Part shown: one piece after another, positions 38,227 to 47,769 of the stretch
How positions within the stretch are numbered: position 1 is the first letter of the stretch
How the letters are laid out: each line of letters opens with the position of its first letter
Program-made: the position numbers and the translations under genes
DNA from: Thermoleophilum album
GTDB lineage: Bacteria > Actinomycetota > Thermoleophilia > Solirubrobacterales > Thermoleophilaceae
Assembly (NCBI RefSeq): GCF_900108055.1
Contig: NZ_FNWJ01000002.1
Span: 10,382-74,381, forward strand
Direction: 5' to 3'
DNA length: 64,000 bases
Notes under the pieces: generated by a model
Seen by the model: the letters and a program-made list of their open reading frames with translations, nothing else
Databases searched by the model: none
What the model was told of the DNA's origin: nothing

Positions 38227-38817
38227 GTGCACGGCACGACCGCGACAAGCGGGCGGTGTGTCCGTCGAGGGTACTCCGCCGTATTGCGCCTGCTAGATGC
38301 GGGGACGCTCGGTGTCGGCCTGGCTGCGCTCGCCGCTGGGCTCGCGGGGGCGACCCTCGCGGTGCTCACCGGGGCTCCGGCTTCGGAGCGCGCCGCCGAG
38401 CTGGCGGCGGCGGCGGCGTGGGTGCTCTGGGGCGGACGCCCGCCCGCGCGGTCGCGTGCGGCCGCACGCGACGCCGCACCCCCGGCGCCGGGTTCGGCGG
38501 CCGGGCGGTTGCGCTGGTCGCCGGCGCTGCGCATGGTCGCCGGCTCGTTGCTGGCGCTGATCTGTGCGCTGTCGTCGTCGAATGCATTCGCCGCGCGGGC
38601 TGGCACGGTCGCCGTGCTCGACGTTGTGGCGCTCGCCCTGGGCGCGGCGCTGGGCTGCCTGATCGCTCTCGAGGCGGCCCGTGAGGGTCAGCGCAGCGCC
38701 CGCCTAGCGGCTGCGCAGAGCGCTCTCGACCAACGCGAGCAGGGCTTCGCGTCGCCGTTCGAGCGGAAAGCGCTCAAGCACCCGACGACGCGCGCGCTCG
38801 CGCGCGGTCTCGGGTAG
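38227..38817 (+). CDS. Putative small membrane protein
   Basis: A 196-codon frame from a GTG at 38227. Hydrophobic segments suggest three or four membrane helices: LGVGLAALAAGLAGATLAVL, ELAAAAAWVLWGG, MVAGSLLALICAL, and AVLDVVALALGAALGCLIAL, with an Ala/Arg/Pro-rich loop between. The last 38 codons lie opposite the end of the glycosyltransferase gene at 38704 and look like its shadow, so a 113-base convergent overlap would be required. No family recognised. The helix pattern argues for a gene, while the overlap and lack of a clear ribosome site argue against. Confidence 0.42.
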   Translation: MHGTTATSGRCVRRGYSAVLRLLDAGTLGVGLAALAAGLAGATLAVLTGAPASERAAELAAAAAWVLWGGRPPARSRAAARDAAPPAPGSAAGRLRWSPALRMVAGSLLALICALSSSNAFAARAGTVAVLDVVALALGAALGCLIALEAAREGQRSARLAAAQSALDQREQGFASPFERKALKHPTTRALARGLG

Positions 38818-39735
38818 CTCGAGCGCCCGGCGGACGCCCGCCGCGAGCGTCTCCGGTTGCGGGTCTGGCACGATCACACCAGCGTCGCCGACGACCTCGG
38901 GCATCGCGGTGGCATCGACGACGACCGGGATCGCACCGGCCAGCATCGCCTCGGCGACCGCCATCCCGAACCCCTCATGCCGCGAGGCTTGTACGTAAAC
39001 CGCGGCCCGCGCCATCAGCTCCCGTAGCTGTGGCTCTTCAAGCCAGCCGGTGAACTCGAGGTTCGCAGGCGCCTTCGCCCGCAGCTGCTCGACCGCATCG
39101 TCGAGCCAGGGGCCGGCGAGAACGAACCGCACGTCGGGCAGCAGGCGCGCGGTTTCCACGAACGCCTGTTGGCCTTTCTGTACGAGCGTCGTGCGATCGA
39201 TGTAGCCGACCGAGACGACCAGCGGCTCGCGCGGCGTCGGCGGGAGGGTGCCGTAGGGATCCGGAACGCCGTGATAGATCACGGTCACCCGCTCCGGCGG
39301 GATCGGCGTGTTGCGTGTGATCTCCTGGAGCGAGTAACGCGAGTTCGTCACGAGGCGGCTGGCTCGTCGCATCACGAAGCGGCTGGCGAAGCGCCGAAAG
39401 CCGCCCTGTTGGAGCCCGTAACCGATCTCCGGCATGTTCGCCGTGTCGAAGCCACCGATCACTAGCACCGAGGGCTTGCCGAGCAGCCAGGCGAGGGTGA
39501 TTGGGGGGCCGGTGTGCCAGGAGGCGAACCAACCGAAAACGAGGTCGCAGCGCGCAACCCGCAAGGCCACGTCGGCGGGGGGCAGGCGCCCGGGCTGGTA
39601 GAGGTCCTCGACCTCGAAGCGTTCGGCGAGGATCGCGCGGTCGATCTCCACGAAGCTGGCCTTGCGGCTGTGCACGAAGAGGATCCGCGCACGTCGCTCG
39701 CTGCCCGTGGGCGGTGCCGCGCTTGGTCGCGTCAT
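38704..39735 (-). CDS. GT4-family glycosyltransferase
   Basis: A 343-residue retaining glycosyltransferase of GT-B fold. N-terminal domain ARILFVHSRKASFVEIDRA and CDLVFGWFASWHTGPPITLA; linker PLVVSVGYIDRTTLVQKGQQ; C-terminal nucleotide-sugar site YVQASRHEGFGMAVAEAMLA with the family E-x7-E (Glu of HEG and of AEA), followed by GAIPVVVDATAMPEVVGDAG. ATG overlaps the asparagine synthase stop by 4 bases, so the two are coupled. Sugar and acceptor are not readable; the pair asnB-like plus GT4 is common in surface-polysaccharide or glycoconjugate clusters. Confidence 0.93.
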   Translation of the reverse strand: MTRPSAAPPTGSERRARILFVHSRKASFVEIDRAILAERFEVEDLYQPGRLPPADVALRVARCDLVFGWFASWHTGPPITLAWLLGKPSVLVIGGFDTANMPEIGYGLQQGGFRRFASRFVMRRASRLVTNSRYSLQEITRNTPIPPERVTVIYHGVPDPYGTLPPTPREPLVVSVGYIDRTTLVQKGQQAFVETARLLPDVRFVLAGPWLDDAVEQLRAKAPANLEFTGWLEEPQLRELMARAAVYVQASRHEGFGMAVAEAMLAGAIPVVVDATAMPEVVGDAGVIVPDPQPETLAAGVRRALELPETARERARRRVLERFPLERRREALLALVESALRSR

Positions 39736-41678
39736 GGGCCGGCGACCCCGGGTTCAGTCGCTGGGCCGGCGACCTCTGGTCCGACCGCTTGCGCGGCGGC
39801 CCCTGCTAGTGGCGGGTAACCGTGCTCGAAGCAATCCACCCACGCCGCCAGCTCGAGCAGGCAGTACAGCGTTTGCGCGTAGTTGGCGCGGCCCGAGCGG
39901 TGCGCGCGAACCAAGTCGGCCACGGCCTCGCCGTCGATCAGTTCTGTAACCGCTGCGCCGGGCTGGTAACGGCGCTCCACCTCGGCGCCGAGTTCCGCCC
40001 GCAACCAGCGCTCGTAGGGGGTCGCGAAGCCGTGCTTCGGTCGCGCCACCAGCTCCTGCGGCAAGAGCCCGCTGACCGCCAAGCGATGCAAGTACTTGCC
40101 GCGCCTCGGTCGCACGCGACGGCGCCCGGGGATCCGCTCGACGAAGCGCAGTAGCTCGAGGTCGAGGTACGGGACTCGCAACTCGAGCCCCGCCGCCATC
40201 GTCATCTTGTCGTTGGCGATCAGCAGATGGTCGGGCAGCCACAGGTGTGTGTCGACGTACAGCGCCTGTTCGACGAGATCGCGGTCGGCCACGTCGGCTG
40301 CGACCTCGGCGACCAACGCCGCCCGTTCCACCTCGGCCTCGGTGGGCAGACTGCCGGTGAGGCGGCGACGCAGGTCGGGTCCGGCGACCTCGACCAGGCG
40401 CCCGAGTGCCGCTGTCGTCGGACGCGTCCCGGCCAGCGCAGCCAGGCGCCGAAGCGCAGGCGAGCGTGGTGCTTGTCGGGCCAGACCGCGCGCGAGCGGG
40501 CCGAGCGGCCATGGCAGTGCAGTGAGGGCACGCAGCGCGAAAGCAGCCTGATGGCGCCGGTAGCCGCCGTGCGGCTCGTCGGCCCCCTGGCCGGCGAGCA
40601 CGACCTTCACTTGGCGGCGCGCAAAGCGTGCGAGCTCGAGCAGGACCGGTGCCGAGGGGATGCCGCAGGGCTCCTCGAGGTGCGCGATCGCCTGCGCAAC
40701 AGCGTCCGCCATCTCACCGGCGGTGAAACTGGTCTCGTGGTGTCGGGTGCCCAGAAGCTCGGCGGTCCGACGGGCCGCGGTGCGCTCGTCGAGCGTCGGG
40801 CCAGCGCCCGGAAAGCCGATCGTGAACGTCTGCGGCGGCTCGCTCGAGCGCTGCGCCATGGCGGCGACGATGGCGGCCGAGTCGACGCCGCCGCTGAGCA
40901 GCGCCCCGTAGGGAACGTCGGACATCATCTGCCGCTCGACCGCGTCGAGCAGGCGGTTGCGTAGCTCCTCGGCCAGCTCCTGGTCGTCGAGGTCCTGGAA
41001 ATGGGCGGCAGGTGGCCGCCGGTAGGTCGACACCCGCGGCGGACCGCCGACCACCGCCACCAGCAGGGAGGTCGCCGGCAGCTTGCGGATACCGGCGAAC
41101 AGGGTTCGCGGCGCCGGCACGAAGCGCCAGGCGAGAAAGTGATCGAGCGCCACGTGGTCGATGCCGCCGACGGGCACCCCGGCCGCGAGCAGCGCCTTGA
41201 TCTCCGAAGCTGCGAGCAGGCGACGGCCGTCGCTCCACCAGTAGAGCGGCTTGACGCCGAGCGGGTCGCGCACCAGCACCAGGCGTTGGGCGGCGGCGTC
41301 CCAGAGTGCTGCCGCGAAGATGCCGTTGAGGCGCGTGAAGACGTCCGTGCCCCACTCCTCGTAGCCGTGCACGACGACCTCGCAGTCGGAGCCGGTCGTG
41401 AAGCGATGGCCGCGCTCCTCGAGCGCCTTGCGCAGCGGCAGGTGGTTGTAGATCTCGCCATTGACCACCGCCACCACGCGGCCGTCTTCGCTGCGCAGCG
41501 GTTGCGCTCCGCCCAGCGGATCGACGATCGCCAGGCGCGTATGCACGAGCCGGACGGGGCCGAGCGTGGCTGCGCCCTCGCCATCCGGGCCGCGGTGGCG
41601 GAGGGCAGCGAGCATCAGCCGGTCGACCTCCTCCGGAAAGGAGCCTGCGGGATCGAGGATCGCGCCTACGCCGCACAT
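39732..41678 (-). CDS. asnB: Asparagine synthase, glutamine-hydrolysing (AsnB)
   Basis: A 648-residue amidotransferase from the ATG at 41678, chosen because it places the catalytic Cys at position 2 (MCGVGAILDPAGSF). Glutaminase domain: LRHRGPDGEG, HTRLAIVDPLGGAQPL, VVNGEIYNH. Synthetase domain: YGALLSGGVDSAAIVAAMA pyrophosphatase loop, then VVLAGQGADEPHGGYRRH. That last motif has GQGADEPHGGY where classical AsnB has GEGADELFGGY, so this is a divergent subclass often met in polysaccharide loci. The C-terminus is a short repeat-derived tail (27-bp duplication giving a repeated VAGP element). Confidence 0.92.
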   Translation of the reverse strand: MCGVGAILDPAGSFPEEVDRLMLAALRHRGPDGEGAATLGPVRLVHTRLAIVDPLGGAQPLRSEDGRVVAVVNGEIYNHLPLRKALEERGHRFTTGSDCEVVVHGYEEWGTDVFTRLNGIFAAALWDAAAQRLVLVRDPLGVKPLYWWSDGRRLLAASEIKALLAAGVPVGGIDHVALDHFLAWRFVPAPRTLFAGIRKLPATSLLVAVVGGPPRVSTYRRPPAAHFQDLDDQELAEELRNRLLDAVERQMMSDVPYGALLSGGVDSAAIVAAMAQRSSEPPQTFTIGFPGAGPTLDERTAARRTAELLGTRHHETSFTAGEMADAVAQAIAHLEEPCGIPSAPVLLELARFARRQVKVVLAGQGADEPHGGYRRHQAAFALRALTALPWPLGPLARGLARQAPRSPALRRLAALAGTRPTTAALGRLVEVAGPDLRRRLTGSLPTEAEVERAALVAEVAADVADRDLVEQALYVDTHLWLPDHLLIANDKMTMAAGLELRVPYLDLELLRFVERIPGRRRVRPRRGKYLHRLAVSGLLPQELVARPKHGFATPYERWLRAELGAEVERRYQPGAAVTELIDGEAVADLVRAHRSGRANYAQTLYCLLELAAWVDCFEHGYPPLAGAAAQAVGPEVAGPATEPGVAGP

Positions 41679-41791
41679 CGGCGGGGAATGTTCGCAAGCG
41701 GTCACGTTCGTGGCAGTGCCGTCACCGCGTGGGGAGGAGGGTGCAAGCGACGGTCGCCGGGACCGTCCGCTAACCGACCAAGGAGGCAGCG

Positions 41792-42061
41792 ATGTCGATC
41801 GAACCCTTCACGACCGCCTACTACCGCGCCGGTGCGGCGACGCATGCCTGCGCTTGCGACCTGCAGCGGCGGCTCGCCAGCGCATTGCGCAGCGAACGCG
41901 GCCAAGGGACGGTCGAGTACGTGGCACTGATCCTCTTGGTCGCCCTCGTGATGGCCGGGGTGGTTGCGTCCGTCAAAGGTTTCAAGACCGACAAGGGCGG
42001 CACGCTCGCCGACGCCTTGCTCAACAAGATCAGCGACGCAATCGACAAGGTGAAGTTCTGA
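41792..42061 (+). CDS. Flp/TadE-type pilin-like small protein
   Basis: An 89-residue protein behind a good AAGGAGG site. A 37-residue charged leader ends SERGQG before TVEYVALILLVALVMAGVV, a hydrophobic helix with Glu near the start, as in Flp-type and related actinobacterial pilins. A short amphipathic C-terminus (DALLNKISDAIDKVKF) follows. Processing could be at Gly-Gln-Gly before Thr. Assembly genes (tadA, tadB, tadC, cpaB) are not in this window. Distinct from the prepilin set at 24948-28580. Confidence 0.8.
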   Translation: MSIEPFTTAYYRAGAATHACACDLQRRLASALRSERGQGTVEYVALILLVALVMAGVVASVKGFKTDKGGTLADALLNKISDAIDKVKF

Positions 42062-42136
42062 GCCGCGCCTTGGCTCTCTCGCCCCGGCTCGTTACGAGGT
42101 GATCGCGCCGGCTGCCGGCGTGCGAGCATTGAGGAG

Positions 42137-42952
42137 GTGTCAGCAAGCGATCGCAGTGCGTCGACCACCGAACCCGCTAACCGCGACAGCGCGACCGGCC
42201 CCGACGTCGGGACGGTCGCGCCGGTGCGTGCTGGTGGCCGCCGAGCCGACCAGCTGAGGCCGGTTTCGATCGAACCCGACTTCGTGCGCACGGCGCTTGG
42301 CTCGGCCCTGATCGCGATCGGCGGAACAAGGGTGATCTGTACGGCGAGCGTCGAGGATCGCGTGCCGGCGTGGCTGGAGGGCAGCGGCGAGGGTTGGCTA
42401 ACCGCCGAGTACGGGATGCTCCCGGCTTCGACCGGTGAGCGCAAGCAACGCGACGGGGCGCGCGGACGGCCGGACGGGCGCACCGTCGAGATTCAGCGGC
42501 TGATCGGACGGGCGCTGCGGGCGGTGGTAGACCGCAAGCGCCTCGGAGCGCGCACAGTCTGGATCGACTGTGACGTGCTCGAGGCCGACGGCGGTACCCG
42601 CTGCGCTGCGATCACGGGCGCCTACGTCGCGCTGGCACTGGCGGTCCGGCGCCTGCGCGAGCGAGGCGCGATCGAAGAGGACCCCTTGCGTGCCTCGGTG
42701 GCAGCGGTCTCCTGCGGTGTGGTGGACGGTTGGGCCCTGCTCGATCTCGACTATGCAGAGGATTCACGCGCCGAGGTCGACATGAACGTCGTGCTTGCCG
42801 ATGCTCGCGACATCGTCGAGGTGCAGGCCACCGCCGAAGAGGCACCTTTCGCGCGCGCTCGTCTCGACGAGTTGCTGGCGCTCGCGAGCGCCGGCTGCGA
42901 AAGCTTGCGGCAAGCGCAGTGCGCGGCTCTTGCCGCAGCCAACGATCGCTGA
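42137..42952 (+). CDS. rph: Ribonuclease PH
   Basis: Phosphorolytic 3' exoribonuclease that trims tRNA 3' ends. Motifs: [113 protein letters not shown] and [18 protein letters not shown]. The frame starts at the GTG at 42137, directly on the GAGGAGG sequence. The in-frame GTG at 42224 ([14 protein letters not shown]) fits the usual family N-terminus better and may be the true start. It is followed after one base by rdgB, a frequent pairing. Confidence 0.94.
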   Translation: MSASDRSASTTEPANRDSATGPDVGTVAPVRAGGRRADQLRPVSIEPDFVRTALGSALIAIGGTRVICTASVEDRVPAWLEGSGEGWLTAEYGMLPASTGERKQRDGARGRPDGRTVEIQRLIGRALRAVVDRKRLGARTVWIDCDVLEADGGTRCAAITGAYVALALAVRRLRERGAIEEDPLRASVAAVSCGVVDGWALLDLDYAEDSRAEVDMNVVLADARDIVEVQATAEEAPFARARLDELLALASAGCESLRQAQCAALAAANDR

Positions 42953-42953
42953 C

Positions 42954-43541
42954 GTGCGCCTAGTCGTAGCGACCCGCAACCCGCACAAACTTGCTGAGCT
43001 CGAACGCCTGCTCGCGCCGCTCGAGCTCGAGCCGTTGCCGAGTGGGGTAGAGCTTCCGCCGGAGACCGGCTCGAGTTTCCGCGAGAACGCTCTCATCAAG
43101 GCTCGTGCCGCCGCTCGCGCGACCGGCAGGCCGGCGATCGCCGACGACTCCGGTATCTGCGTGCCGGCCCTCGGCGGCGCGCCCGGCGTGAACTCCGCGC
43201 GCTTTGCGGGCGAGACGGCAAGTGACGCGGAGAATCTCGCGAAGCTCGTGGAGGAGATGCGGGGTCACCCCGATCGCTTTGCCTACTACGTGTGTGTGCT
43301 TGCCTACGTCGTCCCGCGCGAAGGTCGCGAGATCGTGGTCGAAGGGCGTTGCGACGGCAACCTTGCGGATGCGCCGCGCGGGAGCGGTGGCTTCGGTTAC
43401 GACCCGCTGTTCGTGCCGCTCGAGATCGGCGACGGTCGCACGATGGCGGAGCTTACGCAGCAGGAGAAGAACGCAATCAGCCACCGTGGCCGGGCCGCGC
43501 AAGCATTGCTCGCCGCGCTCGGCGAGGAGTCATCCCGCTGA
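42954..43541 (+). CDS. rdgB: dITP/XTP pyrophosphatase RdgB (HAM1 family)
   Basis: Hydrolyses non-canonical purine triphosphates (XTP, dITP, ITP) to monophosphates, keeping them out of DNA and RNA. 195 residues from the GTG at 42954. Motifs: VRLVVATRNPHKLAELERLL, ETGSSFRENALIKARAAARA, PAIADDSGICVPALGGAPGV, SARFAGETASDAEN, GGFGYDPLFVP and EKNAISHRGRAAQAL. Starts one base after rph and its stop shares one base with the next ATG, so rph-rdgB-CDF form one unit. Confidence 0.95.
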   Translation: MRLVVATRNPHKLAELERLLAPLELEPLPSGVELPPETGSSFRENALIKARAAARATGRPAIADDSGICVPALGGAPGVNSARFAGETASDAENLAKLVEEMRGHPDRFAYYVCVLAYVVPREGREIVVEGRCDGNLADAPRGSGGFGYDPLFVPLEIGDGRTMAELTQQEKNAISHRGRAAQALLAALGEESSR

Positions 43542-44533
43542 TGGCAGAAGGGGGCTACGCAGGCGGCCAGTTGCGCCACGCAGGCGGCCAGTTGGCGCTG
43601 CGTAAGTCGCGCGCGGCGGCGCTCTCAATCGCCTCCAACTCGCTGCTCATAGTTCTCAAGTTGGGGGCCGGGTTGGCGACCGGCTCGATTGCGATCCTCA
43701 CAGAGGCCGTTCACTCCGCTATCGACCTGGTCGCGTCGCTGGTCGCCTTCGCTTCGGTTCGCAAGGCCCATCAGCCACCCGACCGCAGTCACCCCTACGG
43801 CCACGAGAAGATCGAGAACCTGGCGGCGGCGATCGAGGGCGTTCTGATTCTGGTCGGTGCCGCGGTCATCGCCTACGAGTCGGTGCGACGGTTGACGGGC
43901 GGCGGCGAGTTGCGCTTGCTCTGGACGGGTGTGGTGGTGATCGCGCTGTCCCTGGCGGTAAACGTCGCGGTCAGCCGCTACCTCTACCGGCGCGCCCGCG
44001 AGACCGACTCGCCGGCGCTCGCCGGCGACGCGGCGCACCTGTCGACCGACGCGCTGACCTCGGCGGGCGTGCTGGTTGCGCTGGTGTTGGTTGAGCTCAC
44101 CGGTTTCGAGGCGCTCGACCCAATCACGGCGCTGGTTGTCGCGGCGGTGATCGTCGTCGCCGGCGTGAAGCTACTCAACCAATCTTCGCGCGTGCTCGTC
44201 GACGAGAGCCTCCCCGAGGGCGAGCTCGAACTGATCCGAGAGGCCGTCGAGGGGCACGAGGCACGCGAGGTACTGGGCTTCCACAAGCTCCGGGCGCGGC
44301 GGGCAGGGAGTAGGCGGTACGTCGATATGCACGTGCAGTTCGGCCGCGGTACAAGCCTCGAACGGGCGCACGAGCTGGCGCACGAGCTGCAGCGGCGGAT
44401 CGAAGAGCGACTGGGCAAGGCCGACGTCCTGATCCACCTCGAACCCGAGGGAGCCGCAAACGGCGACGACTCCGAGGCGGCGGACGCCCCGGCGGGGCAG
44501 GTCCGTGCGTCCAGGCCGCGTCGAGAGAGCTAA
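43541..44533 (+). CDS. Cation diffusion facilitator (CDF) family transporter
   Basis: A 330-residue divalent-metal/proton antiporter of the CDF type. Helix 2 ILTEAVHSAIDLVASLVAFA and helix 5 LAGDAAHLSTDALTSAGVLV carry the HxxxD metal-site pairs. Also HPYGHEKIENLAAAIEGVLI, and the cytoplasmic domain GFHKLRARRAGSRRYVDMHV. Substrate is probably zinc or iron/manganese; His at the helix 2 and 5 sites agrees with zinc-type selectivity but does not prove it. N-terminus has a 21-bp duplication giving AGGQLRHAGGQL, and the C-terminus a low-complexity acidic/Arg tail. Confidence 0.94.
   Translation: MAEGGYAGGQLRHAGGQLALRKSRAAALSIASNSLLIVLKLGAGLATGSIAILTEAVHSAIDLVASLVAFASVRKAHQPPDRSHPYGHEKIENLAAAIEGVLILVGAAVIAYESVRRLTGGGELRLLWTGVVVIALSLAVNVAVSRYLYRRARETDSPALAGDAAHLSTDALTSAGVLVALVLVELTGFEALDPITALVVAAVIVVAGVKLLNQSSRVLVDESLPEGELELIREAVEGHEAREVLGFHKLRARRAGSRRYVDMHVQFGRGTSLERAHELAHELQRRIEERLGKADVLIHLEPEGAANGDDSEAADAPAGQVRASRPRRES
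43557..43594. repeat. 21-bp duplication at the CDF gene 5' end
   Basis: ACGCAGGCGGCCAGTTG occurs at 43557-43573 and again at 43578-43594 (spacing 21), encoding a repeated AGGQL in the N-terminus. Confidence 0.85.
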
Positions 44534-44535
44534 GC

Positions 44536-44553
44536 GGCGACCGAGCGGTCGCC
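44536..44553. other. Hairpin between the CDF and GGDEF genes
   Basis: GGCGACC and GGTCGCC form a perfect 7-bp stem with a GAGC loop just before the GGDEF ribosome site. No T run follows on the plus strand, so a terminator role is uncertain. Confidence 0.5.
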
Positions 44554-44568
44554 GATAAGGGGCACAAG

Positions 44569-45221
44569 ATGGTCGCCCGCCTCCTGACCAGCTTCAGCCG
44601 TTTCCTCTGCCGTAACGACGCCGAACGGGGCCGCCTGATCGACGTCAACCGCCGACTCCGGATCGCGTCGCAGGGGTCGATCGCCCTCTTCCTGGTTGCC
44701 GGCTTGATTGGGGTACCAACCTTCGGGCCGCAGTACCTCTTGCCGGTACCAGGGGCGCTCGCGCTCTTCTGGTGGATGCAGCGTTCACTGCGACGATCGC
44801 CCCGTCCCGAGCTGCGGCTGGCAGCCGCTTGGTTGGTCTCTGAAGTCGCGATCGCCGCTGCGATTGTGCTCGCAAAGGGACCGTCGCTGCACCTCTTGCC
44901 GGCGCTGACGCTGCCCACGCTGCTCGTCAGCGCCGTCTTCCCGACACGCGTCGCTGTCGCTGGCATGTTCGCGACCTGGGCGCTGATCGCCGCCACCGGC
45001 TTGCTTGCCGATCCGAAGCTGGTGCTCGAGCAGCCGCCCTACCTGGCCTATCCCGCCGGTGTGCTGGGGTCGCTGACCATGCTCTTCTCGATCGGCCGCA
45101 GCGCGGACCTCGCCTCGCGCGCCGGCGCGATCGTCGACCGCCTAACCGGCGCCTTCAACCGGGCGGCGCTGATCCCGCGACTTGCCGAGCTCTCCCACCG
45201 GTCGCAGCCTCTGGGCGGCAG

Positions 45222-45231
<10 letters not shown>
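44569..45231 (+). CDS. N-terminal part of a frameshifted membrane-GGDEF tandem protein
   Basis: A 220-codon frame behind AAGGGG. Five or six hydrophobic segments (ASQGSIALFLVAGLIGV; ALALFWWMQ; LAAAWLVSEVAIAAAIVLA; LLPALTLPTLLVSAVF; VAVAGMFATWALIAATGLLA) are followed by the first helix of a GGDEF domain (AIVDRLTGAFNRAALIPRLA). It then goes out of frame at about 45213 and stops at 45231. The missing remainder of the domain continues in the frame at 45222. Adding one base in the GGG run at 45213-45215 joins both into a 745-residue protein. Either a real mutation, a sequencing error or a recoding site. Confidence 0.8.
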
Positions 45232-46805
<1,574 letters not shown>

Positions 46806-46813
46806 CGGCTCGC

Positions 46814-46963
46814 TTAGAAGAGGTTGACCGCGGCCGCTGCGCCGACCGCCAGGAGCACGCCTGCGTAGCCGTAGTAACCGTTGAGTGCAAGCAGCCCGGC
46901 TGCGACGAGGCAGGTCGCGACCGTCGTCCACCAGGCGATGCGGGCTAGGGAGGGTCTCGTCAC
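46814..46963 (-). CDS. 49-residue two-helix membrane protein
   Basis: From the GTG at 46963 the frame reads VTRPSLARIAWWTTVATCLV followed by AAGLLALNGYYGYAGVLLAV and GAAAAVNLF, then stops. Two hydrophobic helices separated by a NGYYGY turn make a small integral membrane protein. It ends 8 bases from the convergent GGDEF stop and starts 23 bases from the divergent gene at 46987. The amino-acid pattern is too regular for a shadow frame. Function unknown. Confidence 0.6.
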   Translation of the reverse strand: MTRPSLARIAWWTTVATCLVAAGLLALNGYYGYAGVLLAVGAAAAVNLF

Positions 46964-46986
46964 CGTCGGCCTATTCTGCAACAGCG

Positions 46987-47463
46987 ATGAGCCGACCGAG
47001 GCGTGGTGCGCGACAAGCGCGGCGTGATGCCCGACAAGCGCGGCGTGATGCCCGACAAGCGCGGCGTGAAGCGCGAACACCGCGGCGTGATGACCGGCAG
47101 CAGCCGGCAGGTGAGAGCTCCCCACGCACTGGCGAGAGTGCGAGCAACGACCCTGGCGAGCTCGCGACCAGAGTGCTCTGCAATACCCCCGACGTGGCGG
47201 CGGTCGTAGAGCTTGTAGATGACAAAGTCGCCTCGTTCGCGGGCATCGACCAGCGAGATGCAGATCGTGTCGGAGCGCTCGCGCGCGAGCTGGTGCAGCT
47301 GGTGCCCCCGGATGGTCAAGTGCACGTGCGGAGCGCGCGCGGCCAGGTGTTCGTGTCCCAGCACGGGGAGCGCTTGCTGGTTGCGATGACCACTCGGCGA
47401 GTGCAGGCGGCGAGCGTCTTGTACGACATGCACATGGCGGTTCGCGGTGAGCTTGGGGAGTAG
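46987..47463 (+). CDS. Hypothetical protein, weakly roadblock-like, with repeat-derived N-terminus
   Basis: A 158-residue protein. Residues 5-35 are a 7-residue repeat (QARRDAR) from a 21-bp tandem repeat. From about residue 65 the sequence is well ordered: DVAAVVELVDDKVASFAGID, RVGALARELVQLVPP, then strands VHVRSARGQVFVSQHGERLL and VAMTTRRVQAASVLYDMHMA. The helix-strand-strand-helix order is reminiscent of roadblock/LC7 proteins, but that is a guess. It precedes another small gene and tldD on the same strand. Confidence 0.55.
   Translation: MSRPRRGARQARRDARQARRDARQARREARTPRRDDRQQPAGESSPRTGESASNDPGELATRVLCNTPDVAAVVELVDDKVASFAGIDQRDADRVGALARELVQLVPPDGQVHVRSARGQVFVSQHGERLLVAMTTRRVQAASVLYDMHMAVRGELGE
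46992..47094. repeat. 21-bp tandem repeat at a gene 5' end
   Basis: Four clear 21-bp units beginning CGACAAGCGCGGCGTG at 47011, 47032, 47053 and 47074, with a worn copy before them from 46992. They encode the Arg-rich QARRDAR repeats of the gene at 46987-47463. Confidence 0.85.
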
Positions 47464-47487
47464 CGTCCTCAGAGGTCGGCGGGAGGC

Positions 47488-47769
47488 GTGGCACTGAACC
47501 CCGCTTCCTGGACATTGACCCGCGCCGCGGAGTTGGCGGGCGGGATCGGCGCGATGCTCCGTCGCGCGCAACTCGAGCGCGAACCGCGGGTGACGATCGT
47601 CGCCAGCAACGGTGCCCGCAGGGTGCTAACGGAGGGTGAGCGCGGGTACGATCGCGCGCTCGAGGTTGCCGAGGCAATGATCGCGGTGATCGCAAAAGGC
47701 GGTGATGCGGGCGGTGGCGAACAGCGCCCAGCGGGCGGCGCGGGCGCCGCGGAGGCGGAGCGTCGGTGA
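47488..47769 (+). CDS. Hypothetical small protein upstream of tldD
   Basis: A 93-residue frame from a GTG behind GGGAGG. Residues 1-70 look ordered (LTRAAELAGGIGAMLRRAQL; PRVTIVASNGARRVLTEGER; DRALEVAEAMIAVI); the end is a Gly/Ala/Glu-rich tail. Its stop overlaps the tldD GTG by 4 bases, so it is probably translated with tldD. No family recognised. Confidence 0.6.
   Translation: MALNPASWTLTRAAELAGGIGAMLRRAQLEREPRVTIVASNGARRVLTEGERGYDRALEVAEAMIAVIAKGGDAGGGEQRPAGGAGAAEAERR

Noticed and set aside
46960-47571. 203-codon minus-strand frame opposite the gene at 46987-47463
   Set aside because: Ends in a repeat-derived tract and has no family-like pattern; the plus frame has ordered helices and strands and connects to the tldD unit.
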